Positions 16,901-24,279 of a DNA stretch of 64,000 nt are shown here, piece after piece. The notes beneath the pieces were generated by a model. It did not search any database. It worked only from the letters and a program-made list of their open reading frames with translations, and was not told where the DNA came from. This stretch comes from Sva-07 sp963728355. Its GTDB lineage: Bacteria > Actinomycetota > Acidimicrobiia > Acidimicrobiales > Ilumatobacteraceae. How positions within the stretch are numbered: position 1 is the first letter of the stretch; every line of letters starts with the position of its first letter. The DNA lies in NCBI GenBank assembly GCA_963728355.1, contig CAVSJQ010000004.1, positions 124,001 to 188,000 of the forward strand, written 5' to 3'. Both the position numbers and the translations under genes were made by a program.

Positions 16901-17095
16901 GCGGTCGGCAACCGCACCCGGATCGCGGTGTCCACGCCGGGTCGGATCTCCGAAGCGTGGCGCTGCAACCTCCTGGAAGAGCATCGGTCGGGCGAGGAGG
17001 TCGGCGACGGCGTAGTCGCCCTCACGCTTCGACCGTTCCAGATCGTGACGCTCCGCCTGCGTCGCACCACCGCCGATGACGGCCGCTCCCGCTGA
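13994..17095 (+). CDS. Alpha-mannosidase, glycoside hydrolase family 38
   Basis: 1033 residues, the usual length of cytosolic GH38 enzymes (Ams1 type). Zn2+ ligands are in GHAHIDTAW (His242, Asp244-246 region), the catalytic Asp356 is in WIPDVFGYP, and the last Zn ligand His is in QQFHDILPGS. A C-terminal beta-sandwich (about 640-1025) follows. No signal peptide is seen, so it should act inside the cell on alpha-mannosides or free oligosaccharides. The start is GTG at 13994, ten bases after the regulator gene, so the two may be co-transcribed. It ends tail-to-tail with the M20 gene. Confidence 0.92.
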   Translation: MHANRDLVEKRIQRELWERVLPLVHRHQRPLAIDAGPDPDHLEPFEAGSSWGAPWATTWFRLTGEIPADWVGGRVEAVIDLGFHQRAAGFQCEGMVVDLRRDGTFMPLQGIHPRRTNYRVDAVAGPVTLHVEAASNPMFPQFTPSPLGSPDTAGDRLLYRFRRASLVVVDADAEALAYDIEVLDGVMRSLAVDDPRRARLLRILADTLDRIPDVTAARRVIAPAMAEDFGDAVRHRAVAVGHAHIDTAWLWPMSETRRKCTRTFASAAALMDDYPEYVFAASSAQHYTWIEEDHPELFARVAERVERGQWVPVGGMWVEADMNLPSGESLVRQIVFGQRYFEATFGRRCTEVWIPDVFGYPAGLPQVFAAGGMRRFVTQKLSWNKQNTFPHSTFWWEGLDGSRVLTHFPPVDTYNAEITPEEFAFSITNFKDHGWSTDSLMPFGHGDGGGGPTREMLERARRLAHIDSRATLEVGAPEVMFERIERDVDRGASTPVWRGELYFETHRGTLTSQIATKLGNRRCERLLVEAELWAATLGRDADVDDLWKQVLTQQFHDILPGSSIAWVHADAEGVFARVSAELEERIAALLGDAVAPGHWLANPSDAPVDGVVVLDAPTGAASDVASHLAALGAEHGQTLADGRTAVRVVVPPLAVAPLDARPVDDRVVMSDSSMTNGHLAVRWDALGNITSIIDLANAREIVPAGEIAAALELAVDQPVEYDAWDLESWTRSGGRPLTGPGLADGDAVEVSILDHGPLVGQLRVTRAFGPSRSSVTYELRAGSPQLLVHVELDWHHDEHLLSMSFPLDVRSDVAMCDIQFGVVARPTHPSSPWDAAKFEVCAHRFVDVAEPDFGVAVLNAGRYGHGVFDGGVRVSLAKAARYPDPHADRGHHEVTLAIRPHGRGLAEVRDSAARLNAPLRVVSNGRGTSPAPPIVEITGPDGGVAAGVEVDAVKLADDGSRDLIVRVHEAVGNRTRIAVSTPGRISEAWRCNLLEEHRSGEEVGDGVVALTLRPFQIVTLRLRRTTADDGRSR

Positions 17096-17123
17096 CGATC
17101 GGTGCGGGTCGGGTGAGGCCAGG

Positions 17124-18380
17124 TCAGGTCCGGGCGAGGTGGCGGAGCGCGGCGGCGGCGTACAGTGAGGTGCCGGTGGCCATGGCCGACTCGTCGAACA
17201 TCACGCGGTTGGAGTGGTTCGGTGCAGCGGTCGCCGGGTTCTCGCCGGCCGGCGTACCGCCGAGGAACATCATCGCCCCCGGCAGGTTCTGCAGCACGTA
17301 GCTGAAATCCTCGGCGCCCATCACCGGATGCGGCAGCCTCACGACGTGATCGGCGCCGGCGACGTCGGCGGCCACCTCGAGCGCCCAGTCGGCGAACCGG
17401 TCGTCGTTGAAGGTGACCGGATAGCCGAACACGACCTCGACGTCACAGCCGCAACCGTGGGCCGCAGTCACGCCCTCGGCCACCCGGCGGATGCCGTCGT
17501 GGACCTTGGATCGCGTCCGCTCACTGGTGGCGCGGATCGTCCCTTCGATCTCGGCAACCTCGGGGATCACGTTGTTGGTCGTGCCGGCGGTGATCCGTCC
17601 GACCGTGACGACCGACGGGTCGAACACGTCGATCGATCGGGTGATCATCGTCTGCAGCGCCTGGACGATCTCACAGGCCACCGGGATCGGATCGAGAGCC
17701 CGGTGCGGCTCGCTGGCATGGCCGCCGCGACCGGTGACCCGGATCGTCATCGTGTCGGCCGACGCCATGATCGGACCTCGACGGCTGCTCACCCAGCCAC
17801 TCGGCAACGCCGAGGTGATGTGCAGCGCGAAGGCGGCATCGACCGGTGACTCGGTGCCGTCGGCGCGCTGCGGTACGTCGAGGAGGCCTTCGTCGAGCAT
17901 GAACCGGGCGCCGTGGTGGCCCTCCTCGCCGGGCTGGAACATGAACAGCACGCGCCCTGCGATGTCGTCGCGCCGTTCGCTGAGCAGGTGGGCGGCGCTC
18001 GACAGCATGGCGGTGTGGGTGTCGTGTCCGCAGGCGTGCATGCACCCGTCGACGTGCGAGGCGAAATCGAGTCCGGTGTCCTCGGGCATCGGCAGGGCGT
18101 CCATGTCGCCGCGCAGCAACATGGTGGGACCGGGCTCGGAGCCTTCGAGCAGAGCGACGATTCCGCTGGTCGATTCGTGCGTCGTCACCGACAGCGGGAG
18201 ACCCTCCAACGACTCCAACACGCGGTCGCGGGTGATCGGCAGGTCGTTGCCCAACTCCGGCCACTCGTGCAGCGTGCGGCGCAAGGCGATCGTGTCGCCG
18301 AGCAGGTCCTGGGCGTGGGCCTTCACCGATCGGATCATCGGATCGGTGTCGGTTGCCGGATCGTTCGAGTGGTCGGCCAT
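17124..18380 (-). CDS. M20D family amidohydrolase
   Basis: 418 residues of the M20 metallopeptidase/amidohydrolase family (hippurate or N-acyl amino acid hydrolase group). Metal-site signatures are GDMDALP, MHACGHDTHTAML and FQPGEEGHHGA; the C-terminal metal ligand lies in MGAEDFSY. The lid domain (RGGHASEPHRALDP) interrupts the catalytic domain as in the family. It hydrolyses N-acyl or N-carbamoyl amino acids; the exact substrate cannot be told. The start is ATG at 18380 (MADHSNDP); the frame is open further upstream but that part is antisense to the WXG100 gene. Confidence 0.88.
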   Translation of the reverse strand: MADHSNDPATDTDPMIRSVKAHAQDLLGDTIALRRTLHEWPELGNDLPITRDRVLESLEGLPLSVTTHESTSGIVALLEGSEPGPTMLLRGDMDALPMPEDTGLDFASHVDGCMHACGHDTHTAMLSSAAHLLSERRDDIAGRVLFMFQPGEEGHHGARFMLDEGLLDVPQRADGTESPVDAAFALHITSALPSGWVSSRRGPIMASADTMTIRVTGRGGHASEPHRALDPIPVACEIVQALQTMITRSIDVFDPSVVTVGRITAGTTNNVIPEVAEIEGTIRATSERTRSKVHDGIRRVAEGVTAAHGCGCDVEVVFGYPVTFNDDRFADWALEVAADVAGADHVVRLPHPVMGAEDFSYVLQNLPGAMMFLGGTPAGENPATAAPNHSNRVMFDESAMATGTSLYAAAALRHLART

Positions 18381-18470
18381 CGACGCATGGTACGCCTTCC
18401 TCTGCGGTGAGGTGACCGCCCACTGATCGGTCGAGCGCCGGCACCGGGTCGTCGCTCGGAAGGAGCGACC

Positions 18471-18743
18471 ATGACCATGTACGGCGCCAACCCCGAACAG
18501 CTCACCAATCTGGGCAGCACCCTCAACCGGCAGATCGACAGCATCACGCAGGTGATGTCGACCGTCGACGGTGTGCTGAACGGCACGGCCTGGACCGGCC
18601 CCGCCCACGACCAGTTCGTCGAGGACTGGAACGGCAGCTTCAAGCAGGCGCTCGGCAAGCTCAACGAGGCGTTCGGACTCGCCGGTCGCGACTGCATCGC
18701 GATGTCGGATGAACTGCGCCGGCTGCTCGGGGCTCGCGGCTGA
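18471..18743 (+). CDS. WXG100 family protein, orphan
   Basis: 90 residues forming two helices around a WTG turn (residues 41-43), the hallmark of ESAT-6-like WXG100 proteins that are exported as dimers by type VII secretion. A strong ribosome-binding site (GGAAGGAG) precedes ATG 18471. The C-terminal YxxxD/E secretion signal is not obvious. No EccC ATPase or other secretion component lies in the window, so it depends on genes elsewhere or has another role. The thiamine-binding-like gene follows 25 bases downstream. Confidence 0.75.
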   Translation: MTMYGANPEQLTNLGSTLNRQIDSITQVMSTVDGVLNGTAWTGPAHDQFVEDWNGSFKQALGKLNEAFGLAGRDCIAMSDELRRLLGARG

Positions 18744-18768
18744 ATCCCGAGCCTCTACGCTGACTCGG

Positions 18769-19047
18769 GTGGCATACGTCGAGTTCACGATCGAGCCGTT
18801 CATCGAGGGTCGGCCCGGTCCGCACGTGACCGCCGCAATCGCTGCGGCCGAATCCCGTGGGCTCGACGTCGAGGTCGGTCCGTTCGGGTCGTCGGTCGTC
18901 GTCGATCTGGCCGAGGTCGGCGCACTGCTCGGCGCACTGTCCGATGCGGCGCTGGCCAACGGTGCAACCCACGTCAGCCTGCACGTGGCACGCGAGGTGC
19001 CCACGGGGCCACCGGCGTTCGCCGTCCCGGGGAGGGACGACGAATGA
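18769..19047 (+). CDS. Thiamine-binding-like protein (MTH1187/YkoF family)
   Basis: 92 residues. VEFTIEPFIEGRPGPHV at the N-terminus and the ATHVSLHV strand at the end match the actinobacterial members of the thiamine-binding (former DUF77) ferredoxin-like fold. Relatives form tetramers and bind thiamine or similar cations. The start is GTG at 18769. Its stop overlaps the ATG of the next gene (ATGA at 19044), so they are translationally coupled. The assignment is by sequence pattern and is moderately sure. Confidence 0.6.
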   Translation: MAYVEFTIEPFIEGRPGPHVTAAIAAAESRGLDVEVGPFGSSVVVDLAEVGALLGALSDAALANGATHVSLHVAREVPTGPPAFAVPGRDDE

Positions 19048-19458
19048 GCGAGACGAGGTCACCGCGGTCGACGGTGCACCAGCCCGGCGCCGACGGCCGC
19101 CCGGCGATGCACCCTCTGATCCGATCGGTGAAGCCGGTGGTCGAGGCGCTCGGGGCGTCGTTCGTGGCCCCCGACGACATGGAGGCCAGCGACGTCGCGC
19201 TCGGTGTGGGACGGCCGCACGATCGCCGGCGTCCGGATGCCGCCGCTCCACGGTGCGCTCGACCGGCTGATCGACGCGGTCGAGGCCGAACTCGGTGGGC
19301 GGCTCCCGCAGCTGTCGCGCGAGGACAAGCAACGAGCGGTGCGCATGCTCGACGAGCGGGGCGCGTTCATCCTTCGCCGTGCCGTCGAGGATGTCGCCGA
19401 TGCGATGGGCGTCAGCCGCATCACCGTCTACAACTACCTCAACGCGATCCACCGGTGA
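19044..19458 (+). pseudogene. YheO-type HTH regulator interrupted by an apparent frameshift
   Basis: Two frames together make one plausible regulator. The 5' part from ATG 19044 reads to SDVAL near 19202. The 3' part, one base on, reads VWDGRTIAGVRMPPLHGAL and ends in a clear HTH_22 domain (LSREDKQRAVRMLDERGAF, then SRITVYNYL) at stop 19458. The switch falls in a GGTGTGGGACGG stretch around 19203-19211, where one extra G would explain it. The 3' frame alone, from GTG 19204, would give 84 residues holding the whole HTH. It may be a true mutation, a sequencing error or a recoding site. It is coupled at both ends to its neighbours. Confidence 0.6.
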
Positions 19459-20165
19459 CCCCTCGGATCGACCGGTTCGATGTCGTCGCCTTCGACGCCG
19501 ACGACACGCTGTGGCGCAGCGAGGACTCCTTCACTCACGCCGAACGCCGCTTCGCCGAGCTGGTGTCGCCGTACGTCGCCGACGGTGTCGACGTCGATGC
19601 GGCGCTGCGTGCCGTCGAGCGAGCGGATCTGTCGGTCACCGGCTACGGGGTCAAGGCCTTCACGCTGTCGATGGTGCGTGCGGCGATCACCGTCAGCGAG
19701 GGTCGGGTCCCGAGCCTCGTGATCGGCGAGTTGGCCGACCTCGGGCGGTCGATGCTGCTCGAGGACGTGCATCTGCTGCCCCACGTCAGCGAGGTGCTCG
19801 CCGCCGTGTCGCCGCGCGTTCGCACCGTGATGATCACCAAGGGCGATCTGGTGCATCAGACCCGCAAGGTCACCACCTCGGGCATCGACCACCACTTCAC
19901 CGACATCGAGATCGTCCTCGAGAAGGACCCCGACACCTACGCCAAGATCATCGAGCGGCTCGGTGTGGCACCCGACCGGTTCCTGATGATCGGCAACTCG
20001 GTGCGCAGCGACGTGCTCCCCGTGCTCGCCATCGGCGGTCACGCCATCCACGTTCCGTACCACATCACCTGGGAGCACGAACGCGTCGACCATCACGACG
20101 AGGACGTCGTCGAGCTCGCCTCGATCGCCGACGTCCCGATCTGGCTCGGCCTCACCGAGCTCTGA
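19455..20165 (+). CDS. HAD-superfamily hydrolase
   Basis: 236 residues of a haloacid-dehalogenase-like phosphatase. Motif I with the nucleophile is FDADDTLW, motif II is the Thr in TVMITKG, motif III Lys is in LEKDPDTYAKI, and motif IV is MIGNSVRSD. A helical C1 cap lies between motifs I and II. Substrates of the family are small phosphate esters; this one is unknown. The start GTG 19455 overlaps the stop of the HTH gene (GTGA). The same frame is open back to 19044 only because of the upstream frameshift. Confidence 0.85.
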   Translation: MTPRIDRFDVVAFDADDTLWRSEDSFTHAERRFAELVSPYVADGVDVDAALRAVERADLSVTGYGVKAFTLSMVRAAITVSEGRVPSLVIGELADLGRSMLLEDVHLLPHVSEVLAAVSPRVRTVMITKGDLVHQTRKVTTSGIDHHFTDIEIVLEKDPDTYAKIIERLGVAPDRFLMIGNSVRSDVLPVLAIGGHAIHVPYHITWEHERVDHHDEDVVELASIADVPIWLGLTEL

Positions 20166-20179
20166 CCGTCCGTCCGAGC

Positions 20180-20278
20180 GATGAGCCAACCGCCCCGATA
20201 CGGGCTTTTCGCTCATCGCTGTCGCAGTACCACCTCGAGTGATGAGCGAACCGCCCTGATACCGGCTTTTCGCTCATC
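20180..20278. repeat. Pair of related palindromic hairpins in a convergent gap
   Basis: Two copies of a 38-base unit (20180-20217 and 20241-20278) share GATGAGC at the left, CTTTTCGCTCATC at the right and similar middles. Each can fold into a hairpin (GATGAGC against GCTCATC; nine or more pairs in the second copy). They sit between the HAD gene and the convergent phosphatase gene, so they may end transcription from both sides, or belong to a dispersed palindromic repeat family. Confidence 0.7.
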
Positions 20279-20293
20279 GCTCGCTCGGGTCGG

Positions 20294-21055
20294 TCAGGGC
20301 AGGGTGAGGTGCCCGTTCGTGTACGTGGCGGCGAAGCGGGCGCCGTGGGGGGCTGGGTCGTCGTAGGTCACGGTGCCGCCGGCCGCAACGACGACCGCGG
20401 CGAGTGCCGCGTGGTCCCAGTGTTGGCCGAAGTGCACGGCGAGGTCGAGCGAGCCCTCGGCGACCATCAGCGCCGGGTACGTGGTCCATTCGTGCTGCGC
20501 CACGTAGTGCCCGAGGCCGTCGAACCGGGCGAGGCGGCGTCGTTCGTCGCCGTCGAGTTCGTCCACGATCGGGCCGCTCGACCAGCGCATCGCCTCCACG
20601 TCGGACCGGCTGCTGACACCGATCGGCCGGGGGTCCACCATCTGTTCGTCGGCGAAGAAGGCGCCATTGTCGACCGTGCCCCACCACCGGCGTCGGAGCG
20701 CGGGCATCGACACCATGCCGGCAGTCGAGCGCCCATCGACCTCGAGGGCGATCAGCGTGCCCCATGCCCTGCGCCCGGCGACGAAGTTGCTCGTGCCGTC
20801 GATCGGGTCGAGTACCCAGCACCGGGCTCCGGAGCCGCTGACACCCTGCTCCTCGCCGATGATGCCGTCGTCGGGGCGATGCTCGGCGAGCAGCTCGCGC
20901 AGGAGCCGTTCGATCAGCCTGTCGGTCGCCGACACCGGTGACCCGTCGGGCTTGATCTGGACGTCGAGATCATCGCTGCGCCACGTGCGCATCGACTCCC
21001 GGTCGGCGAGCTCGGCAGCCCGCAGCAGGATGTCGTGATCGCTGATCGTGTCCAT
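20294..21055 (-). CDS. Inositol monophosphatase family protein (HisN/SuhB-like)
   Basis: 253 residues of the Mg2+-dependent IMPase fold. Metal-binding motifs are GEE (67-69), DPIDGT (83-88) and WDHAA (213-217), all intact. In actinobacteria this family includes histidinol-phosphatase (HisN), inositol monophosphatase and CysQ; the sequence alone does not decide between them. The start is ATG at 21055 with GGAGGA upstream on the minus strand. It lies 23 bases downstream of coaA in the same direction, so an operon is likely. Confidence 0.85.
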   Translation of the reverse strand: MDTISDHDILLRAAELADRESMRTWRSDDLDVQIKPDGSPVSATDRLIERLLRELLAEHRPDDGIIGEEQGVSGSGARCWVLDPIDGTSNFVAGRRAWGTLIALEVDGRSTAGMVSMPALRRRWWGTVDNGAFFADEQMVDPRPIGVSSRSDVEAMRWSSGPIVDELDGDERRRLARFDGLGHYVAQHEWTTYPALMVAEGSLDLAVHFGQHWDHAALAAVVVAAGGTVTYDDPAPHGARFAATYTNGHLTLP

Positions 21056-21078
21056 GAGCCAGGTCCTCCGTTCGGCCT

Positions 21079-22038
21079 CTACAACCGCAACAACCGCACC
21101 CGGTCGACACTGTGGTTGCCGGTCTTGTGCACGATCAGCGACGCGCGTTCGCGCGTCGGCTCGATGTTCTCGCGCAGGTTGAGGCCGTTGATCTCGCGCC
21201 AGATGCGCTTGGCGGTGTCGACCGCCTCGTCGTCGCTCAACTCGGCGTAGAACCGGAAGAACGAATCCGGCTCCTGGAACACCGACGCCCGGAGGGCCAG
21301 GAACCGCTCGACGTACCATCGCTCGATGTCGGATTCGGCGGCGTCGACGTAGATCGAGAAGTCGAAGTAGTCGCTGACGAACTCGGGCGCCCCGCTGCGG
21401 GTCTGCAGCACGTTCAGCCCTTCGATGATCACGATGTCGGCACCGCTGACGACGGCGTGCTCGTCGGCGACGATGTCGTACACGACGTGGCTGTACACCG
21501 GCGCCTCGACCACGTTGCGGCCACTCTTGATCTCGCGCAGCACCTTCAGCAGCGCCTTGGTGTCGTACGACTCGGGAAACCCCTTGCGGTTCATGATGCC
21601 GCGCTCGTCGAGCACGCGGTTCGGGTAGAGGAAGCCGTCGGTGGTGATCAGGTCGACCTTGGGGTGGTCGGGCCACTGTTCGAGCAGTGCCTGCAGGATG
21701 CGCGCGAACGTGCTCTTGCCGACGGCCACGCTGCCGGCGATGCCGATGACGTACGGGACCTTGGGTGCGATCGTTCCGAGGAACGTGGCCGACACCCGGT
21801 GGAGGTCCTGGGTGGCACTGACATAGAGGTTCAGCAGTCGGCTGAGGGGCAGGTAGACGGTGGCGACCTCGTCGAGGTCGATGCGCTCGTTGATGCCGCG
21901 CAGACGTTCGAGTTCGGGCTCGGCCAGGGTGAGCGGCGTCGCGGCACGCAGTTCGGACCATGCTCGCCGGTCGAAGTCGTGGTACCGGCTGACGCCGTTC
22001 GCCGCCGAGGGCGGTCCGCCGCTCGCGGTGGTGGTCAC
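21079..22038 (-). CDS. coaA: Type I pantothenate kinase
   Basis: 319 residues, the normal CoaA length. The P-loop is GSVAVGKST (102-110), followed by DLITTDGFLYPN and a C-terminal tail with VHKTGNHSVDRVRLLRL, all classic for bacterial pantothenate kinase type I. It phosphorylates pantothenate with ATP, the first and feedback-controlled step of CoA synthesis. The start is GTG at 22038; the frame runs further upstream, antisense to the methyltransferase gene. It is divergent from that gene with a 94-base gap. Confidence 0.95.
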   Translation of the reverse strand: MTTTASGGPPSAANGVSRYHDFDRRAWSELRAATPLTLAEPELERLRGINERIDLDEVATVYLPLSRLLNLYVSATQDLHRVSATFLGTIAPKVPYVIGIAGSVAVGKSTFARILQALLEQWPDHPKVDLITTDGFLYPNRVLDERGIMNRKGFPESYDTKALLKVLREIKSGRNVVEAPVYSHVVYDIVADEHAVVSGADIVIIEGLNVLQTRSGAPEFVSDYFDFSIYVDAAESDIERWYVERFLALRASVFQEPDSFFRFYAELSDDEAVDTAKRIWREINGLNLRENIEPTRERASLIVHKTGNHSVDRVRLLRL

Positions 22039-22132
22039 GGCGACGACTGTAGATCCCGCGGTGCTCGCCGCCCCAAGGCCCCGACTCCCGCAGACCTGCA
22101 GGCGATCACGTCGTCGGACGTAGTCTGCGCCG

Positions 22133-23575
22133 GTGTCCAGCGTTCGCAAGCAGCTCGGTGCCTGGTACACCCCGGAGGATCTGGTCGAGACCGTGGTCGA
22201 GTCGGTGATCACGCCGGCGTTCGTCGGGCAGCGGTCGCATCCGGTCGCCGTGCTCGACCCGTCGTGCGGCGACGGCCGGTTCCTGGCGGCGGCCAGGCGA
22301 CGCATCGGCGCACTCGGTGCGACCTCGATGCTCACCGGTTGCGACGTCGATGCCGGAGCGATCGCCTCGGCGCGCGCGGCGCTGCCTGCAGACGCCGTAC
22401 TTCTCGAAGCCGATGCGTTGTCGGCCACCTGGCCGTCGCAGCGATTCGACCTGGTGATCGGCAACCCGCCGTTCCTCTCGCAGCTGGCGTCCGCAACGAC
22501 CCGCGGTGGCACCAGCCGACGCGGCGGCGGGCCGTACGCCGACGCCGCCGTGGAGTTCCTGGCGCTGGCCGGTGAGCTGGTCGAACCCGACGGCGGCCGC
22601 GTGGCGATGGTCCTGCCGCAGTCGATGTTGGGATCGCGTGACGCTGCAGCCATCCGCGACTCGATCGGGTCACGGGCGCAGATGGTCTGGTCGTGGTGGT
22701 CAGGTCGCCGGGTCTTCGACGCCCAGGTGCACGTGTGCGTGCTGGCCTTCCAGTTCGGCCAACCGGAGCCGGTGGATCGACGGTCGAACTGGACCCACGT
22801 CGTCACGAGCCGTCGAGGTGTGCCCGAGGTGCCCGACGACGTCCGCACCGACGGATGTCTCGGCGATCGGGCCCGTCTGAACGCCAACTTCCGCGACGAG
22901 TACTACGGCATGATCCCCGGCGTCGGCGATCACGACGAGGGACCCCGCCTCATCACCTCCGGCCTGGTCGATCCGGGCCGGTCATGGTGGGGCGAGCGGT
23001 CGGTCACCTTCGCGAAGCAGCGCTACGAACGACCGCGGGTGGATCTCGGCCGGCTCGACGACCACATGGTGCGGTGGGCTCGACGTCGTCTCGTTCCGAA
23101 GGTGCTCGTCGCCAATCAGACCCGCGTCGTCGAAGCGGCGTGCGATCCGCGTGGGGAGTGGCTGCCGGCGGTGCCCGTGCTCGGCGTGTATCCGACCGGT
23201 GCGCACTGGGACGATGCAGATCGACGACCGGTGGCCGACCTCGGCCGGTCGGCGTGGGAGATCGCTGCGGTGCTCACCTCGCCGTTGGCCTCGGCATGGT
23301 TGTGGCATCGGGGGGCCGGTACAGGGCTGTCCGCCGATGCGATCCGGCTCTCCCCGGTGACGCTCGCCGAGCTGCCCTGGCCGAGCGGTGATCTCGGGCC
23401 TGCGGTCGGCGCCCTGCGCGCCGGCGACGTCAGAGCGTGCGGTGCCGCCGTCGACGTCGCCTACGGGATCGTGGACGCTCCGGCGATGTTCGACTGGTGG
23501 ACGTCGTCACTGCAGCGGATCGAGGCGCGGCACGTGCCGGCGCCCGCCCGGGTGTCGGCTGCGCCACCCGGGTGA
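22133..23575 (+). CDS. Orphan N6-adenine DNA methyltransferase (type IIG/Eco57I-like)
   Basis: 480 residues. The N-terminus has the LGAWYTPEDLVE signature seen in N6-adenine methylases, then SAM motif I DPSCGDGRF (42-50) and catalytic motif IV NPPF (111-114). The C-terminal half (about 260-440) looks like a target-recognition region, with VPKVLVANQTRV and a segment ending in LSPVTLAELPWP as in type IIG and PglX-like enzymes. No nuclease motif or restriction gene is seen next to it. The start is GTG at 22133. The last 69 bases overlap the convergent anti-sigma gene. Confidence 0.8.
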   Translation: MSSVRKQLGAWYTPEDLVETVVESVITPAFVGQRSHPVAVLDPSCGDGRFLAAARRRIGALGATSMLTGCDVDAGAIASARAALPADAVLLEADALSATWPSQRFDLVIGNPPFLSQLASATTRGGTSRRGGGPYADAAVEFLALAGELVEPDGGRVAMVLPQSMLGSRDAAAIRDSIGSRAQMVWSWWSGRRVFDAQVHVCVLAFQFGQPEPVDRRSNWTHVVTSRRGVPEVPDDVRTDGCLGDRARLNANFRDEYYGMIPGVGDHDEGPRLITSGLVDPGRSWWGERSVTFAKQRYERPRVDLGRLDDHMVRWARRRLVPKVLVANQTRVVEAACDPRGEWLPAVPVLGVYPTGAHWDDADRRPVADLGRSAWEIAAVLTSPLASAWLWHRGAGTGLSADAIRLSPVTLAELPWPSGDLGPAVGALRAGDVRACGAAVDVAYGIVDAPAMFDWWTSSLQRIEARHVPAPARVSAAPPG

Positions 23576-24172
23576 CCCGGCGACCATCCACAACAGGGCG
23601 AGTCCGGCGAGCTCGGTGACGTGGATCAACTCGGCGAGTGGTGTCCGTGACCCGGTGACGATGTCGGCGACGATGCTCACCGTGGTCGTCCCCACCAGCG
23701 CAGCGGTGAACGGCAGCAGGCCGAACGCACGGTACGGCTTCCAGGCGGCGTACGCGAAGCCGACCGCGAGCGCCGCACCGAACGCACCCAGATGGCGGGC
23801 GAGATGCGGGCTCGTGCCGGACGTCTCCCCCAGCAACAGTGCCGGCAGGCTCTGCACCAGCATCACGATCGCCACCCAGGCGAGGGCCGGACGCAGCCAG
23901 CCGCCCCGACCGAGTCGAGCGGGCCGCGCTCGGGCGGTGACCATGGCGACGAGGTCCGGAACCGGCTCCGCGGGGCGGATCCGCACCATGCGGTCGATGC
24001 GCTCGAGGTCGGCTGCGAAGTTCCGGCACGCCGGACAGCGGGCGAGATGGTCATCGGCGACGGCGATGTCGCCGCCCGTGGCCTCACCGTCGGCACGCGC
24101 CGACAGCGTCTCGCGGACGGGCGCGCACGCGGTCTGCGGCCCGTCGCTCTCTGGCGTCTCGGTCGGCTCCAT
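23507..24172 (-). CDS. Zinc-finger anti-sigma factor with membrane domain
   Basis: 221 residues. The cytoplasmic N-terminus carries a zinc-binding anti-sigma pattern: Cys near residue 16 and HLARCPAC (His, then Cys-x2-Cys, about 43-50), as in ZAS proteins that hold ECF sigma factors. About four hydrophobic segments follow from residue 95. It should bind the divergent ECF sigma factor and release it on an envelope or redox signal. The start is ATG at 24172. A GGAAC-17-CGAC sequence just upstream resembles an ECF promoter. The 3' end overlaps the methyltransferase gene. Confidence 0.75.
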   Translation of the reverse strand: MEPTETPESDGPQTACAPVRETLSARADGEATGGDIAVADDHLARCPACRNFAADLERIDRMVRIRPAEPVPDLVAMVTARARPARLGRGGWLRPALAWVAIVMLVQSLPALLLGETSGTSPHLARHLGAFGAALAVGFAYAAWKPYRAFGLLPFTAALVGTTTVSIVADIVTGSRTPLAELIHVTELAGLALLWMVAGSPGWRSRHPGGRRHVPRLDPLQ

Positions 24173-24182
24173 GGTGTTGACA

Positions 24183-24209
24183 GTCGTCCCCCGACAGCAG
24201 ATGGTTCCC
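24183..24209 (-). promoter_or_regulatory. Candidate ECF-type promoter for the anti-sigma gene
   Basis: On the minus strand GGAAC (24208-24204) and CGAC (24186-24183) are separated by 17 bases, close to the usual ECF promoter pattern (GGAAC, 16-17 bases, CGTC). Transcription would begin a few bases before the anti-sigma ATG at 24172. This would let the divergent sigma factor control its own inhibitor. Confidence 0.4.
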
Positions 24210-24279
24210 GCTGCTGCGATCGACGCGAGCTGACGATGGTCACTGCCCAGAATCGGCCGCGTGCTGCGACACTGTCGGT

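Noticed and set aside
22133..23575. BREX or Pgl phage-defence locus
   Set aside because: The methyltransferase has a PglX-like layout, but none of the partner genes (BrxC, PglZ, BrxL) is adjacent.
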